This document shows positions 48,777 through 61,300 of a stretch of 64,000 bases of DNA, piece by piece. Position numbers and translations under genes: made by a program. Location: NCBI GenBank assembly GCA_022695795.1, contig MU404065.1:372001-436000 (forward strand). Reading direction: 5' to 3'. Position 1 is the first letter of the stretch. Each line of letters begins with the position of its first letter. This DNA comes from Biscogniauxia marginata (lineage: Eukaryota > Ascomycota > Sordariomycetes > Xylariales > Xylariaceae). The notes below the pieces were generated by a model. It did not search any database, was not told the DNA's origin, and saw nothing but the letters and a program-made list of their open reading frames with translations.

Positions 48777-51719
48777 CTACGAGCTAGTCCATCTCAAGGC
48801 CGCCTGATAATAAGCCATACCAAAGTCGTTAGCTTGCTCGCGCTTCTGGCCAGCCGTGGATGTAGGGCTGCGACTCTGCCCCGAGACCCGAGACGAGTTT
48901 TGAGGAATGGGTGCTAAAGGCATTCTTGGTGTCGGTGTTGGCGATGGCTGGGTATTTGGCAAGGGCGCACTAGTTTGAGGAGATTGAGTTGCTGGTTGAG
49001 CTCGGGATGGTATGGGCGCATGTGTTGTCTGGACTTGGTAATCTCGTCTCAATCCCGTGCCTATAGCCTGCGGTTGCAGCGCCCAAGAGGAGTTGCCGGA
49101 TTTGTCGAAGGAGAGGCTAACTTCTATTGCCTGTCCTTGCCCAGCCTGTAGGTTCCAAGTCCCATGGTGATTTACAAGAGCCGCGTGAGGCGTTTCTGGG
49201 ACCGTGGTATCAGCGAATGGCGGCCGTGGAACTAGCCAGCCTTGCAGAACTGGTTCAGACTTTCCGTGGGGAACACTATATATTGGAATAGTTGCGGGTA
49301 TCTTGCTGGTTTGAGCTGACGGGTAGGTATATACGTTTTGCTGTTGCGGTGTTGGGCACATGGACGCTGGTGGAAATCCAACGAGCTTGTAATAGTCATC
49401 TCTCAGTATCTGTGAGAGCTTTATCTGATCGAATTTCCCCAGTTCCGCCCTGGCCTCCATTACGCGACTCTGCTACCCCTCCGAGGGCGGCTTGGTAACT
49501 TCCCAGGTAGGAGACCGCCCACCTCGGAGGATCTTGTAATAACAAGGTGACTGTTCTTGACGCAGGACTCTAACGAAGTGTTTCTTGTCCTTATCATCGC
49601 TGAACCTGTACGTCTTTCGGTGTCGTTGAGGGTCTTCTAGGAAAGCATTGAGATCCATGCAGAATGCGCAACCACAACGACGCAGACTATCATATCGATT
49701 GATGGTAGGCTTTGGCTCTTGTCCAACATACCTATATCAAAATGTAAAGATTAGAACTCGAAAGAGTTGCGATACCACTGGTTCTTGAAGCGACATTGAG
49801 TGTTTCTCTAACACGGCCGGAAGATCCCGGGCGAAAGGGAGGTAGAGGTTGATAAATTCCGGGGGATCGATGCGTTGGCTTTGTATTATCAACGAATTTG
49901 ATAGCTCTCGGAAGCTGCTCTCCATACCAAGTTCAAGCAAGAGGTGGCACAAATTGAGTAGAGTCTCCTTTGTAACGGGAGGATGCGGCACAGGAAACGC
50001 CGGTTGCATGCCACGCTTCTCCTGCTAGCGTACATACTCATTTACGCTGAGCAGAAGCGAAACGTCGAATTCTTGTAGCAAAGTCCTAATGGAAGATTTG
50101 AGGTAGTCGATAGAGTCATGGATTTGTAGCTTGTTTTGGCGTATGTTGGTGTACAGTTGCCAATTGAACCCCATCAAGAATGCGTGGTCTCGACGTCTTT
50201 GGTAGACTACGAGGCGGACTCTATGTTCGATTAGCGTTTTGTATATTAACAGATGTTCGTTACGGTCTTACTTCTTCAAGAGCCAATCGTAGTCTCGATA
50301 CGTGGAAGCCATTAAGACAAGAGCCTCGCCGTCTTGCTCGTATAATCGGTCGGTGTCATAACAACTGTGGACAACCTTGTCTAATATCACCAGTACAAGT
50401 TCTCGAAAAGCTGGCGATGCTTTGGTGCTCAAGATATTCAAACTGAAAATTGTCCTATATCGGTCACCGAGACTTGGTGCTGCGAAGATTGTTCGGTTGA
50501 GCCTACAAGAATTAGCTATGACTCCAAGAGAGGCACTGGAAGTACTGACGCCGGTTCCAACATCTTGAACGGTAAGCCCGTACCTTCCATCCTTTCTGCT
50601 ATCCACGTGAAGAACTGAGGTGACAGATCAACCTTGATATTCGTACAGATCATTTCGAATAGGCGTAGGTTTCGAGCTCGAGTGGCTACTTCAAGCACTT
50701 TGGCAATGGTCTCCTCGGGAAATTTGACGATGCCTTCCGTTTCTGTGTCTTGTTGCGGAAATAACTTTAAGCAGAGCTCACTCAGTATTCCCAAATAGTA
50801 GCCGTCGCTATCTGAAGTTGTACACTTCGTTGAAAAATGCGTAATCAGGTCATTTGACTCTGTCACAGTGCTCCATTTCAATGGGAAGTTGGAGAGAAAG
50901 AAGGCTGTCATCGATTGAGGGACTATAGCTAGCGGCTTTTCGGGGATGTTGTTAGCTAGTTCCCTTGTCTTAAATCAGCCTATGAGACTAACTAGTGATC
51001 TGTAGTAGTGAACGAATGTATATAGCTGCTAATGTTAGTCAAAAGACAGAAGTTTGCAAGGGATGGGTACGAACATGAGGATCTTCAGGCTGATCGGACG
51101 GGTCTCCATCTTCGTCTGGCTCACAATCTTCGAAGATGTCGCCCTGGAGAAAGTTTTGACCTTTTAAAGCCAAGCTAGGTGTCTTCCACCCATTGCTGGT
51201 GTCAAGTCGTACTTGAATAGACCATGTTGACTCGGAGTCGTAGATAGTGCCGACGAGATCTTCCTGCTCTTCAGCATCAGTCTCATCTTCGCTTTCGGTT
51301 CTTTCTGACATATCATGTCTTGCTAGGTCACAACAGTTTCCTACTACCCGTTTCTGCACCTCAGAAATGAAGACATTGAACTTGTGCTGAGCTCCAAGGC
51401 GCTCTAGACAGCGATAGCGGAGCAGATCGCTTGGGGCTAGCCCGTCCAACGAGAGTGCCTTATTGTCGGATGAGTCTTCCAAATGGTAAGCCAGCCAACT
51501 AGTTTTTGTTGGTCTTGATGTAGCACTTGAGAGCCATCTCTCAATCGTGTTGTGGAGGTTCTCTTGCAGCTCAGTAGATTCCTCATGGAGACTATCGATT
51601 GCCTCGATTAGTTCTCGCTTTAACTCATGAGGGATCCCGTCCCCGGGAGGAGGACTAGCCATGTTGGTAAAGACTAGAGTGGCCTCAAATCTTGTATTGT
51701 CCAACGTGGGTTTGGGTTG
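48777..51719 (-). pseudogene. Degenerate tandem paralogue of the oxygenase gene (catalytic core missing, three in-frame stops)
   Basis: Read on the minus strand this region aligns with the helical and C-terminal parts of the neighbouring oxygenase protein: for example FFTWIAERMEGTGLPFKM with its ITWLRKEYDASNISLKTLEK, and RCGCAFCMDLNAFLEDP with its DCQDCASLNAFLAS. Usable blocks are 51719-51075, 50968-50562, 50502-50272 and about 50220-48777. One intron sits at the same codon phase as in the intact gene but starts with GTTGGA. Within the last block the frame stays open except for TAG at 50025-50027, TGA at 49737-49739 and TAG at 49473-49475, with no plausible intron over any of them. No HxD...H iron site was found. 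Coding-like sequence continues upstream to about 52080 (CLAIDGDLPESDL), but its junctions do not resolve. Most likely a pseudogene; very short introns or readthrough are less likely. Confidence 0.7.
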
Positions 51720-53001
51720 CTGGACAAATAATAATATAATACAATGTACTAGAGAGATAATAGTTGGACTAGGAGAGGAATAGAGGCATGTATTTATACT
51801 ATTACCGCCGGTTACCAAATCACTTTCGGGAAGATCACCATCAATAGCCAGGCACAAAAACTCAAGCTTGTAAACTAATAAATGATCATCAAACCATAGT
51901 TGCTACGTACTGGAAGCTTCCATAAACAGCTGGTCGTGGTACTGGGCGAATGTTGACGCTCGGTGTGGAACTCTCAGACGAGGAGCGGATATTTGATCCG
52001 ATGCGTCGGTGTTTCGAGGAGTTGCATCCAAGCCGCGATTTTGTTAAGATATTGTTAACGTACATGAACTGATCAAAGCCGCGTCGTCGCGTGATCCGGC
52101 CAGTGGGCTCACGTTGCAGGGGTCTCGAGCAGGCTATCGCGCTAACACCCCGAAACCCAAATATTCAGGCCTAATTGAATATATCATTCCCCCTTCTTTC
52201 TAGGTGGCCCAATGGTAGTGGTGGCTCGATAAAAAAGTCATGTAAAAACATGATTCTACAACAAGTAAAGCCTCGTGGAAGATTGGATGTTCATAGATGT
52301 CCGCGCAAGGCATATATATTGAGGAGTATGTCTGCATGCGAATCAGAAAGATAAGGTATGTAGCTAATGTTGCTTATTGTAACTTGTAGCGGATGGGGTA
52401 TGGAAAGGTGTGTGTAGTATTCCGACTTTGATATGAATAGGTAGCATACTTGGGCATACAGCGTGATTTCGGCTAGTCTTCTCGATTTAATTTAATGACG
52501 ATTTAACAGACATCCCTACTGTCTCTAATTCGATTTCCATATATGGGTATGCGGCGAGGCACCTAATATATCCATCATGGAGCAGTATGATACAGGGGTT
52601 GAAGCTCAGGCAAGTCGGTTTGATAGATCGGCTCTAAGCCTGATCAAATGTGCATCCCTTTGTCCCACGACTACTAAGAGCAGAGCCTTAGCGGAGTCTT
52701 GACGACATGACGTGATGGGAGCACCATTCATGATCGTCCTCTTCAAGACCTAGCGGGCCTTCACATACACTTCATATGTACGCCATATGTACGCTGCTTT
52801 GCGTGCTCGAGTATTGTAAAATCCTCAACAAGTCCAAGATAATCGCCGTTATGGGATGCGAATAAGTATGGGTATAGCTGTTCGAAAGCATCATGATCTG
52901 TGGCCTGGTCACAGGTGTCGCCATTGCTGAGGCAGGGTCATTGTGGCTATATCGAGTAACCGACAGTGTATCGTAAGACTGAATCCGCACCCGAATTGCA
53001 A
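51720..53001. other. Region upstream of the pseudogene
   Basis: The left part (to about 52080) carries sequence that looks coding on both strands: a minus-strand frame starting ATG at about 52076 and rich in Ser/Pro, and a plus-strand frame of about 40 codons ending at about 52078 (VELSDEERIFDPMRR). Neither could be joined to a full gene. The rest, 52080-53001, shows nothing recognisable. Confidence 0.45.
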
Positions 53002-53601
53002 TCATGTCGCAATACCTTGCGCCGGCGTGCTCGTAGCGCCAGCCTTAGGTTCTCCGTCGGCATCAAACCCTAGTGCTTCGAGCTCCCGTATTAGTTCATT
53101 GATCTTGATAACTTTGGCGATTTGCTCTGGAAGAAGTGATTCGCCGCCCTCTTTCTTGTCCTTCAAATCCTTCGCTTGCTTCAGTTTCTTCTTCAGATTG
53201 CGCGCCTTCTTCTCCTTCTCAGCTTCGGGGTCGACCTCTTCAGCTTTCGTCTCGGAAGGGGCTGGAGTTTTGTCGGTTATCGCATCGGTCTGGGGCTCGT
53301 TGGCAGACTTGGCCTTCTTCCTAGCTTCCCTGCGTTTCGCATTCTTATTGCTGGCAGCAGAGGGTGTTTCCTGTTTCTGATCCTTCAGGCCGTCTGCGCC
53401 CGGTATGCCGCCCTGGCCGCGGTTGCGCCAGGTCTCGGCAGTGCGGTTCTTGTAGAGCTCTACATCCTCGGGCGGTCGATACCCGGGCCGAATTTTGATG
53501 GCCCTTCTTGTAGTGCCATCGGCTCGCATTGATTCTGGGATGTGCCGCTCGCCGCTGCTCTCGTCAGTGACGATGCCGGATCTGGAGGGTTCTGCCGACA
53601 T
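53002..53601 (-). CDS. PYM-type partner of Y14-Mago (exon junction complex disassembly factor)
   Basis: A single exon of 199 residues from the ATG at 53601 (MSAEPSRSGIVTDESSGERH). The N-terminal 50 residues carry the Mago/Y14-binding signature: GERHIPESMRADGTTRR followed by IKIRPGYRPPEDVELYKNR. The middle is a Lys/Ala-rich charged region (SNKNAKRREARKKAKS) of the kind that contacts the 40S ribosome in PYM, and a C-terminal helix LIRELEALGFD ends the protein. Known PYM proteins strip exon junction complexes from translated mRNA in the cytoplasm. The upstream in-frame ATG-like codon would add 24 residues of poor composition. It is divergent to QCR9 with about 400 bases between starts. Confidence 0.88.
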   Translation of the reverse strand: MSAEPSRSGIVTDESSGERHIPESMRADGTTRRAIKIRPGYRPPEDVELYKNRTAETWRNRGQGGIPGADGLKDQKQETPSAASNKNAKRREARKKAKSANEPQTDAITDKTPAPSETKAEEVDPEAEKEKKARNLKKKLKQAKDLKDKKEGGESLLPEQIAKVIKINELIRELEALGFDADGEPKAGATSTPAQGIAT

Positions 53602-54003
53602 GATGCGAGGTTCTACGTGTAATTTAAGGGACAGAGAGGATTGAATATCCTCGTGGGATATAATTCGACACACAGGAAAAAGTAGTTCTAGTAATGGTGG
53701 TGTTGGTGTTGGTGTTGGTATCGGTGGTGGTGGAGGTAGGAGGGGTGCCCGTAGGTGGGATAGTTAAACAGCCCACTTACAATAAGGCTTTCGAGTTGAA
53801 TAAGTGGGGCGTGGGATTAGAGCTCTGACCAATCGGGAACAATCATTTCCAAATCTTTGGGACTGTGACAACTTCCACCAATTTATTACTCTTGCAAGAC
53901 GACTCTCCCGGTCAGGCATTTCACTCAGCCCAATTGCATACCTCAGGACCATACATTCGCCCATTCTACTAGGGTTATTTCTTTGTTGTAGATAACGTCA
54001 ACC
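53602..54003. promoter_or_regulatory. Divergent promoter between the PYM-type gene and QCR9
   Basis: The gap contains a GGTGTT repeat (about 53694-53740) close to the PYM-type gene. No defined operator is recognised; promoter use is inferred from the two outward-facing starts. Confidence 0.45.
53694..53740. repeat. (GGTGTT)n/(GGT)n simple repeat
   Basis: About seven GT-rich units, first GGTGTT then GGT, in the leader of the PYM-type gene. Confidence 0.8.
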
Positions 54004-54419
54004 ATGGTACGGTTCACCACTCAATCTGAAATCAATTGATGGCTACGAGACTAATCGCGCAACCCACAGAGTCCTTTCTATAAGCAAGTCCATCCCCCCT
54101 CCGACAAGTAGATCCCATCCGACTGACTTTCGGTCGCACAGCGCTCTCTTCCGAAGAAACTTCCAGATGCTGGGGATTGTATTTGCTTCGGCATTCGCCT
54201 TCGAGATGTATGTAGTGTGGACTTGATATGCGATGGTGTGTTTGCTGACAGAAGGCTAGGGCATATGACACGGGTATGAACAAGCTCTGGGATAATTTGA
54301 ACAGAGGAGTGAGTGGCAAAATATGAATGGCAAGATCGGTGCAGTACTGATATTTTGAGTAGCGGCAATGGAAGGACATTCGATCTAGATACGTTGAGGA
54401 GCAGGAGGAGGAGGAATAA
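54004..54419 (+). CDS. QCR9: Ubiquinol-cytochrome c reductase subunit 9 (complex III)
   Basis: Five tiny exons give a 62-residue protein: 54004-54006 (ATG only), 54070-54083, 54142-54207, 54260-54308 and 54363-54419. The reassembled product starts MSPFYNALFRRNFQML, continues with a single membrane span (GIVFASAFAFEM), then AYDTGMNKLWDNLNRGRQWK and an acidic tail, which is the QCR9 pattern and length. The second intron starts GCAAGT, the usual form of a GC-AG intron; using the nearby GTAGAT donor instead would add eight foreign residues and leave a 34-nt intron. Branch sites CTGAC precede introns two and three. The subunit lies in the inner mitochondrial membrane near the Rieske protein of the bc1 complex. 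No exon exceeds 66 nt, so ORF-based gene finding would miss it. Confidence 0.88.
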
Positions 54420-55326
54420 ACCGACGGCTGGATCGGGAGAAGTTGCAGGACACGACCACACAAGTTGAAGAGCGCCCTTCCAAGGATGACCTTCCAAGGG
54501 CGAGTCAGCCACGGGCGTACATTATCCACAGAGAGAAAAGAATAGAAGAAAAAAAGAAAAAAGAAAAAGGGAAAGCAGTCTGCGTATAGGTAGCTACGGA
54601 CTCCTTAATACCAAAGCCTAACTACGTTTAAAGCTGTTACTTAACTTATAGATGGAGACAAATTTCTGCCCAACACAATGACCTGAGTTCCCTCCGGTAT
54701 GGTATGTACTTAAGAGAAATTCGATACCTATCTATGCATACAATGCAATAAGAAGGGAATATTTACAATATGTACTCCGTGTATGGCCTAAAAAAGGGGG
54801 GGGATATTAATTCTTTGTAAAAGATAATCATAATACTACGATTTTTTTTTGTCTCCCTTCTCTTTCCGAATCGAGCGGGACGTAGCATTGCGCAAGATGC
54901 TAGGATAATAACATTTCTGTAACGATAGTCGGATTGGTCTTATCGCTGATAAGAAAATGGCCATCCCCATATGAGGTACCTTTTAATGGAGGGGGCCCCA
55001 AGCGTCACCATTAAAACTCCAACTATCGGTAACACTCCCGCATGGTAACTGTAACCATTCAATTGTATCATCCTGAGACTTGTGGCTCTTTCTTTGTCTG
55101 CTCCCCGAATCGATGCATCTAGTATTTAGGTAGAACTACGTAATCAACGTCGGCTTGCTCGCCACAGTTTTCCCTATTGCATGACAGGTACGGGGCTGCA
55201 TGACTCCCCACGTGCGTCAAGTTCGCCGCCTCTGACCTCGACTTTTCCAGCCCACGCACCGTCTCGTTCCAACTTTCCGTCAATCGATTCCGCAGCGCCG
55301 AGGATGCTCGTACGACGGATCTCAAC
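54420..55326. other. Intergenic region upstream of UBR1
   Basis: 3' flank of QCR9, then the UBR1 promoter and leader. It has A-rich runs at 54541-54575 and a GAGGTACCTTTT motif near 54973. No gene seen; long ORFs at 54032-54529 on the minus strand are shadows of QCR9. Confidence 0.55.
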
Positions 55327-58300
55327 ATGGATACAGCAATGAGCACTCAAGAGCAGCAGCTCTGTGAACACTTGCGAGAGCTGCCCCGGCAACATGGATA
55401 CCGCTACGAGGATTCCGCCTATCACGACCTTTTGTATAATCTCTTCTGGTCTATGGCTGGTGGCAAACCTGAGAATATGCGACTGTTGTTTCCCGATGGA
55501 AAACTCACACGGAAAGGTACGCTGAAGCTAAGAGAGGCCCAGGGCGCGATGGAGGGTGCCGAATACACCGAAGCCGCAAGAGGAAAGGCATGCGGTCACA
55601 TCTTCAGAGCTGGAGAGGCTTCGTACGGCTGCAAGACATGCAGTACCGATGACACCTGCTGTCTTTGCAGCAAATGCTTTAATGCGACAGATCATACGGG
55701 CCACATGGTGAGGATCTCAATATCCCCCGGAAACAGTGGTTGCTGCGATTGCGGAGATCCGGAGGCCTGGAAAACCCCCATGTTCTGTACAATTCATAGC
55801 GAGCGGGAAGAAGACCGATCCAAGGGCAAGGCGAAGGAGTCTGCTGCGCTTCCCGAAGACCTTGTCGCGAACATCCGCATGACCGTCTCTCGGGTTCTCG
55901 ACTTCATCTGCGATGTCATCTCCTGTGCCCCCGAACAACTTCGACAGCCCAAGACCAGAGAATCTATCGAACGAGACGAGAGGCTGTCTCGTCTTGCATC
56001 GACATACAATGGTGGAGACCTAGATTCTCCCGAGGAATACGCCTTGCTGCTTTGGAATGACGAAAAGCATACGGTGAATGAGGTCCAAGATCAGGTTGCA
56101 CGCGCTTGTAAAACGACATTCAAAGAAGGTTACAACAAGGCGGTCGAGACCGACTCGATTGGGCGTAGCATTCTGAAGTATGACACGAACATCGAGAGGT
56201 TGCTGAGGTGCGCTACTGTTCTCGAGCACATTAAGATTACTGTCACGATTCGTTCCTCACGAGATACCTTCCGAGAACAGATGTGTGGAACTATGATTGA
56301 GTGGCTAAACGATATAGCCGGGTGCTCAGTAGGCACAGACGGCAACATTCTGCGGACAGTCGTCTGTGAGGAACTCCTAAAACCCTGGCGAAAAGGTAGT
56401 CCCGGCACACACGCTGTTCCCGGCAAGGATGGCCTCGAGGATGAAGCAAAGCTCGATTTTGACCCTCTTGGGGCTCATCCTGCAATAGTCATACACCGGG
56501 CCAGAATCCTTGCTGAGAACGGAGACACGGCCATTCTTGCCGACTTCCTCGATTCAGATGGTGACGACGAGGATGACGATGACGATGACACTGATGGCGG
56601 TAATCGCACCCCTTCTAGCGGGGAGGACGACGACGAAGATGACGCCGAAGATGACGAGGATGTGATGATGGTGGATGCGCGGCAAGGAGCTACTGGCGAT
56701 GTAAATGTGCCAGACTGGATTGGACCGTCTGTCGCCTCGCTCGAGGAGGAAGAAGCAACAATGGCAGGCTACCCACCACCGCCGCCTCCTCCTCCTCCAC
56801 CCGTACCAAGACGGGCCGCTCGGGAAAGAGACCTCACCCCGTCAGATTCAGACACTGCAGAGCCACTCATAGCACCAACTGTTTATGCAAAGGCTAATTT
56901 GGAAATCCCCAAAACTCCCGGCCTAGCAAAGGCAGATAAAACAGCGCCCCCCAAACCAGGGCGGTATTGGGTCGAAACCCCGGCTACTTATACGGAGCGC
57001 GATAATCTGCATCCATTCGAGGATGTATTTCAACGGGTTCGTCTGGACTGGCTCGTCCTCTTCGATCTTAGAATGTGGAAGAAGGTCCGCAATGACCTTC
57101 GCTCGCTATATATCTCGACGGTCGTCACTATTCCTGAGTTCAAGAGGATATTAGGACTCAGGTTTGCTGCCTTGTACACCACTTTGGCACAATTATATCT
57201 CATAGGTGACCGTGAACCGGACCATTCCATCATCAACATCTCCCTACAGATGTTGACCACTCCTTCAATTACTGCAGAAGTAGTTGAGAGGGGCAACTTT
57301 TTAACCACTCTCATGGCGATTCTATACACTTTCCTAACGACCCGACAGGTGGGCCACCCATTTGAAGTCGCTTCCAATGCTGTTCTAGGCTTTGATACGG
57401 GCTCGGTCACGAACAGGCGAATGTATCACTTTTACGTTGACTTGAAGTATCTTTTCGGCTCACCCCATGTTCAAGAACGAATGCGGTCCGAGGAAAGGTA
57501 CCTGCTACAGTTTCTTGACCTGGTGAAGTTACACCAAGGTATTTGCCCGAATGTTCGAGCCGTTGGAGAGCATGTGGAATACGAGACGGATAGTTGGATT
57601 GGGGCCTCCTTGATGACCCGCGAGATCAATAAGCTGTGTAGACTCCTATCTGGCTCCTTCCGGCATCTCCCTGAACAAGACTCCCTTTGCCTATCAAGAG
57701 CTATCCGAATCACCGCCAAACTAGTAATTATCAATTCTATTGGAGCCGAACGAGCCAGGTTTACTCAGTCCGAGATCAAGGATGAGGTACGATTCAAGCC
57801 ATTGACTGATTTCGAGTTTGCCGGCGAGGATATCAAGTACGACGTTGTCAAATTTGTCGTAGAAGAGCAGCCGATCAGCTTCCACCACGCATTGCACTAC
57901 ACACTATCGTGGCTGATTGAGTGCGGAAAACATATGTCCGTTCAGCAACTCAGGTCAGTTCTCAGCTTCACCTCTCAAGACCTCAAGGTAAAGCCTAGGT
58001 CAATGGGTCGCAAAACGATGCCTAGGAGGGATTACACTCCCGAAGATTACCTGATGGCTGCTTTTGACTACCCTTTACGAGTTTGCACCTGGCTTGCACA
58101 GATCAAAGCAGGTATGTGGGTGCGAAATGGGATCAGTCTGCGTCACCAAGCGGGCACATACCGTAATATCCTTCATAGGGATGTCACCCACGCGCGAGAC
58201 ATCTTTCTACTCCAGACTGCCATGGTAGTCTGCGATCCTAGTCGTGTCCTTGCCTCTATTGTTGATCGATTCGGCATGGAAAAGTGGATCAAAGGCTTCT

Positions 58301-61300
58301 TCGAACAGACAACTGCTGCGCAGGATGAGATTCAACATCTTGATGTAATCGAGGACATGATTCACCTTCTAATCGTGTTGTTGAGTGATCGGACCTCCCT
58401 TATCCCGACCGACGACGAGCATCAAACCCAGCTGATGACATTACGCCGGGATATTACTCATGTTCTGTGCTTCCGACCGTTATCCTTCAATGAGATATCT
58501 GGTAAACTACCGGAGAAGTTCCATGAACAAGAGGAGTTTCAGCGAGTTCTAGACGAGGTGGCCACGTTCAAATCTCCCGAGGGTGTCTCTGACGTAGGGA
58601 CCTTTGAGTTAAAAGCGCAGTATATCGAGGATATTGACCCCTATATTGCCCACTATAACAAGAACCAAAGAGAGGAATCGGAAGCTGCATATCGTAAATG
58701 GATGGCCAAGAAGACGGGGAAGCCCATCGAACAAATCGTCTACGAACCAAAACTACGCTCAATAGATTCCGGGGCCTTCATGCAGCTAGCAGATTTCACC
58801 TCAACTGGGATGTTTGGACAGATTATATTTTACTGCCTGCTATATCCCCTTGTGGCGTCCAGATTTACGCCCAAGGTCCCCTTCACCCGAGTTGAGACAT
58901 TCCTGCATGTTGTATTGCACCTGATTCTCATTGCCATTTCCGAGGACAAAACTGATGACAACATGTCCGAGACGAACTCCTTTGTCTATATTGCCTTGAC
59001 GAAAGATGCGAGGAGCAACTTCATGCAGGATGCGCCTGAATCAAAGACCATTGTCTCGCTTTTAGACATGATGTCGACCAAAGAGGAGTTCAAAGCATGC
59101 CATCCTAAAATTGCTCTAATCCTAAAGAGAATGAGACAGAAATTCCCACAGCACTTCGATACGGCCTACTTGCGGCTAGGAATACCCATAGATCGAATCG
59201 ATACGGCATCTCCAGCAGCGAACAACAATGCCGAGGAGGAGCGCGAGCGGAAGAAGAAGGCCGCTTTAGACCGGCAGGCCAAAGTAATGGCGCAGTTCCA
59301 GCAGCAGCAGAAAAGCTTTTTGGAGATGCAAGGGGACATCGACTGGGGCGAGGAAGAGCTAGATGAGATGGAGGACGTTGGACCAATGGAAGAGCAGAAG
59401 AATTTTTGGAAATACCCTAGAGGCACATGCATCCTCTGCCAGGAAGATACCGACGATGGCCGTCTCTATGGGACGTTCGCGCTCTTTACCGAAAGCCGGA
59501 TTCTGCGGCAAACTAACCTCCAGGACCCTGATTTCGTCAGGGAGGCCGCAAATACACCAGCTAGCCTTGATCGGTCTGCTGAGGACATACGACCGTTCGG
59601 CCTTGCGCACGAAAATAGGAAGATGGTCGAAAAAGTCAACGCCGCCGGGCAAACATTCCTTGCTGAAAGACAGGGTATAGGTAAAGGATACCCACCCGAG
59701 CATTCTCGCCCGGGGCCCGTATCTGTCGGCTGTGGCCACATTATGCACTTCAGCTGCTTTGATATGTACATTGAGGCCACTGTCCGGCGGCATGGGCACC
59801 AGATCGCCCGTCATCACCCTGAGTGTTTAGAGCGTCTAGAATTTGTCTGCCCTCTGTGCAAGGCTCTCGGAAACGCCTTCTTGCCCATCACATGGGACGG
59901 CAAAGAAGAGTCGTACCCAGGTATCCTACAGACTGGCACTGACTTAGCTTCGTTCGTTGATACGCACATGGATGGGCTTCACTATACCACAGCGACATAT
60001 GGTACGTACAACCAGACGCAAGCTATATTCTCCAACTACTTGCGTACCAAGATGCCAGATAGCCTGGTTGATAAGCCAAGTCTGGGCCATTCAACAGGAG
60101 ACAACATCTGGGACCCCGGTGCGCCGCGGTCAACATCCTCAGGTACCCCTTTTAGTGAGACGTTTTCCACGGTAGCCACTCCCGTATCAAGTGTCCGATC
60201 TCGCTCTCCGCCCGAGTCGCAGGCTGATGACCAGGAACTGATGCTGGTATATCGACGTCTAAGGGATACACTACGGAAGAATGGACTTGCCGTAGGACCT
60301 GAAAATGAAACGCGAGATGATGATTTATATGGCAGCGACACTTTAGCTCGATCTGTTGGATACTCCATTTCAGCAACAGAAATACAACAACGTGGTGTCG
60401 AAGCTCAGTATGGTATGGCCTTCATCGAGAAGATTCCTGAGCAAGTCTTGATTCAGCTCCGGATTCTTTCCGAGACGGTGTCATCATACATAGCGATCGG
60501 GGGTCTTAGAAACGGGGGAGATAACCGAGTCGACACAGAATTCCGCCGGGATAGCGAGCGTCAGTATTGCCAACTCTTCATATCGAAATACTTCGATCAA
60601 GAATCAAACATGAATCGCCGATCCGCCGAGATTTGCCCGCCACTGCTAAGCGAGGACCCGTTCATATTTCTGTGCGAGGCTATGTTCGGCGTGGCTGTTG
60701 CACAGAGTATGGATCCAATGCACCTGGTTCGACTTTGCTATCTTGCAGAGATAGTCAAGGTGGTTTACCACGTGTCTCTCAACCTTCCTCTGCCCAAATG
60801 GCTTAAATACATGGAAAACCGAAACACGGAGGACCCTGCGATGAACAACTTCGCCAATTTCTTCCATTACATCACGATGACCGGCATGGACATGACTCAC
60901 GAAGACTTAGAACGCTCCAAGAATCTGTCTAATGCTGGGTTCGACCAGCCAGGTCTGAACAGCTTAGAAAATCTACATTCCTTCGTCAAGAAGTACGCGT
61001 TGGTGTTTGTTCGGAAGACAGCAATACTTCTTCATGTCCATCATGGCGTAGACTTTAACAGCCACATATCTGCAATGCCTGAAACAGATGAACTCACACG
61101 TCTGACAGCCGCATTGCGATTGCCTTCCTTCGATGAGATGTGCACGGCATTGACTCCTTTGAGCAGCCAATATGGCTGGCCGGCGCGAACCATAGCAATT
61201 GTCGATGGTTGGCTACGCCATCAGACCAGTTGGAAGGAGGAGCGAAGGCTTCTTCCTAGTTATGCACCTGTCAGCCATCCGGGCATATTTGAACTCGTGG

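Noticed and set aside
54084..54141. GT-donor version of the second QCR9 intron (GTAGAT at 54108)
   Set aside because: It leaves a 34-nt intron and inserts KQVHPPSD, breaking the conserved YNALFRRN; the GC-AG reading fits better.
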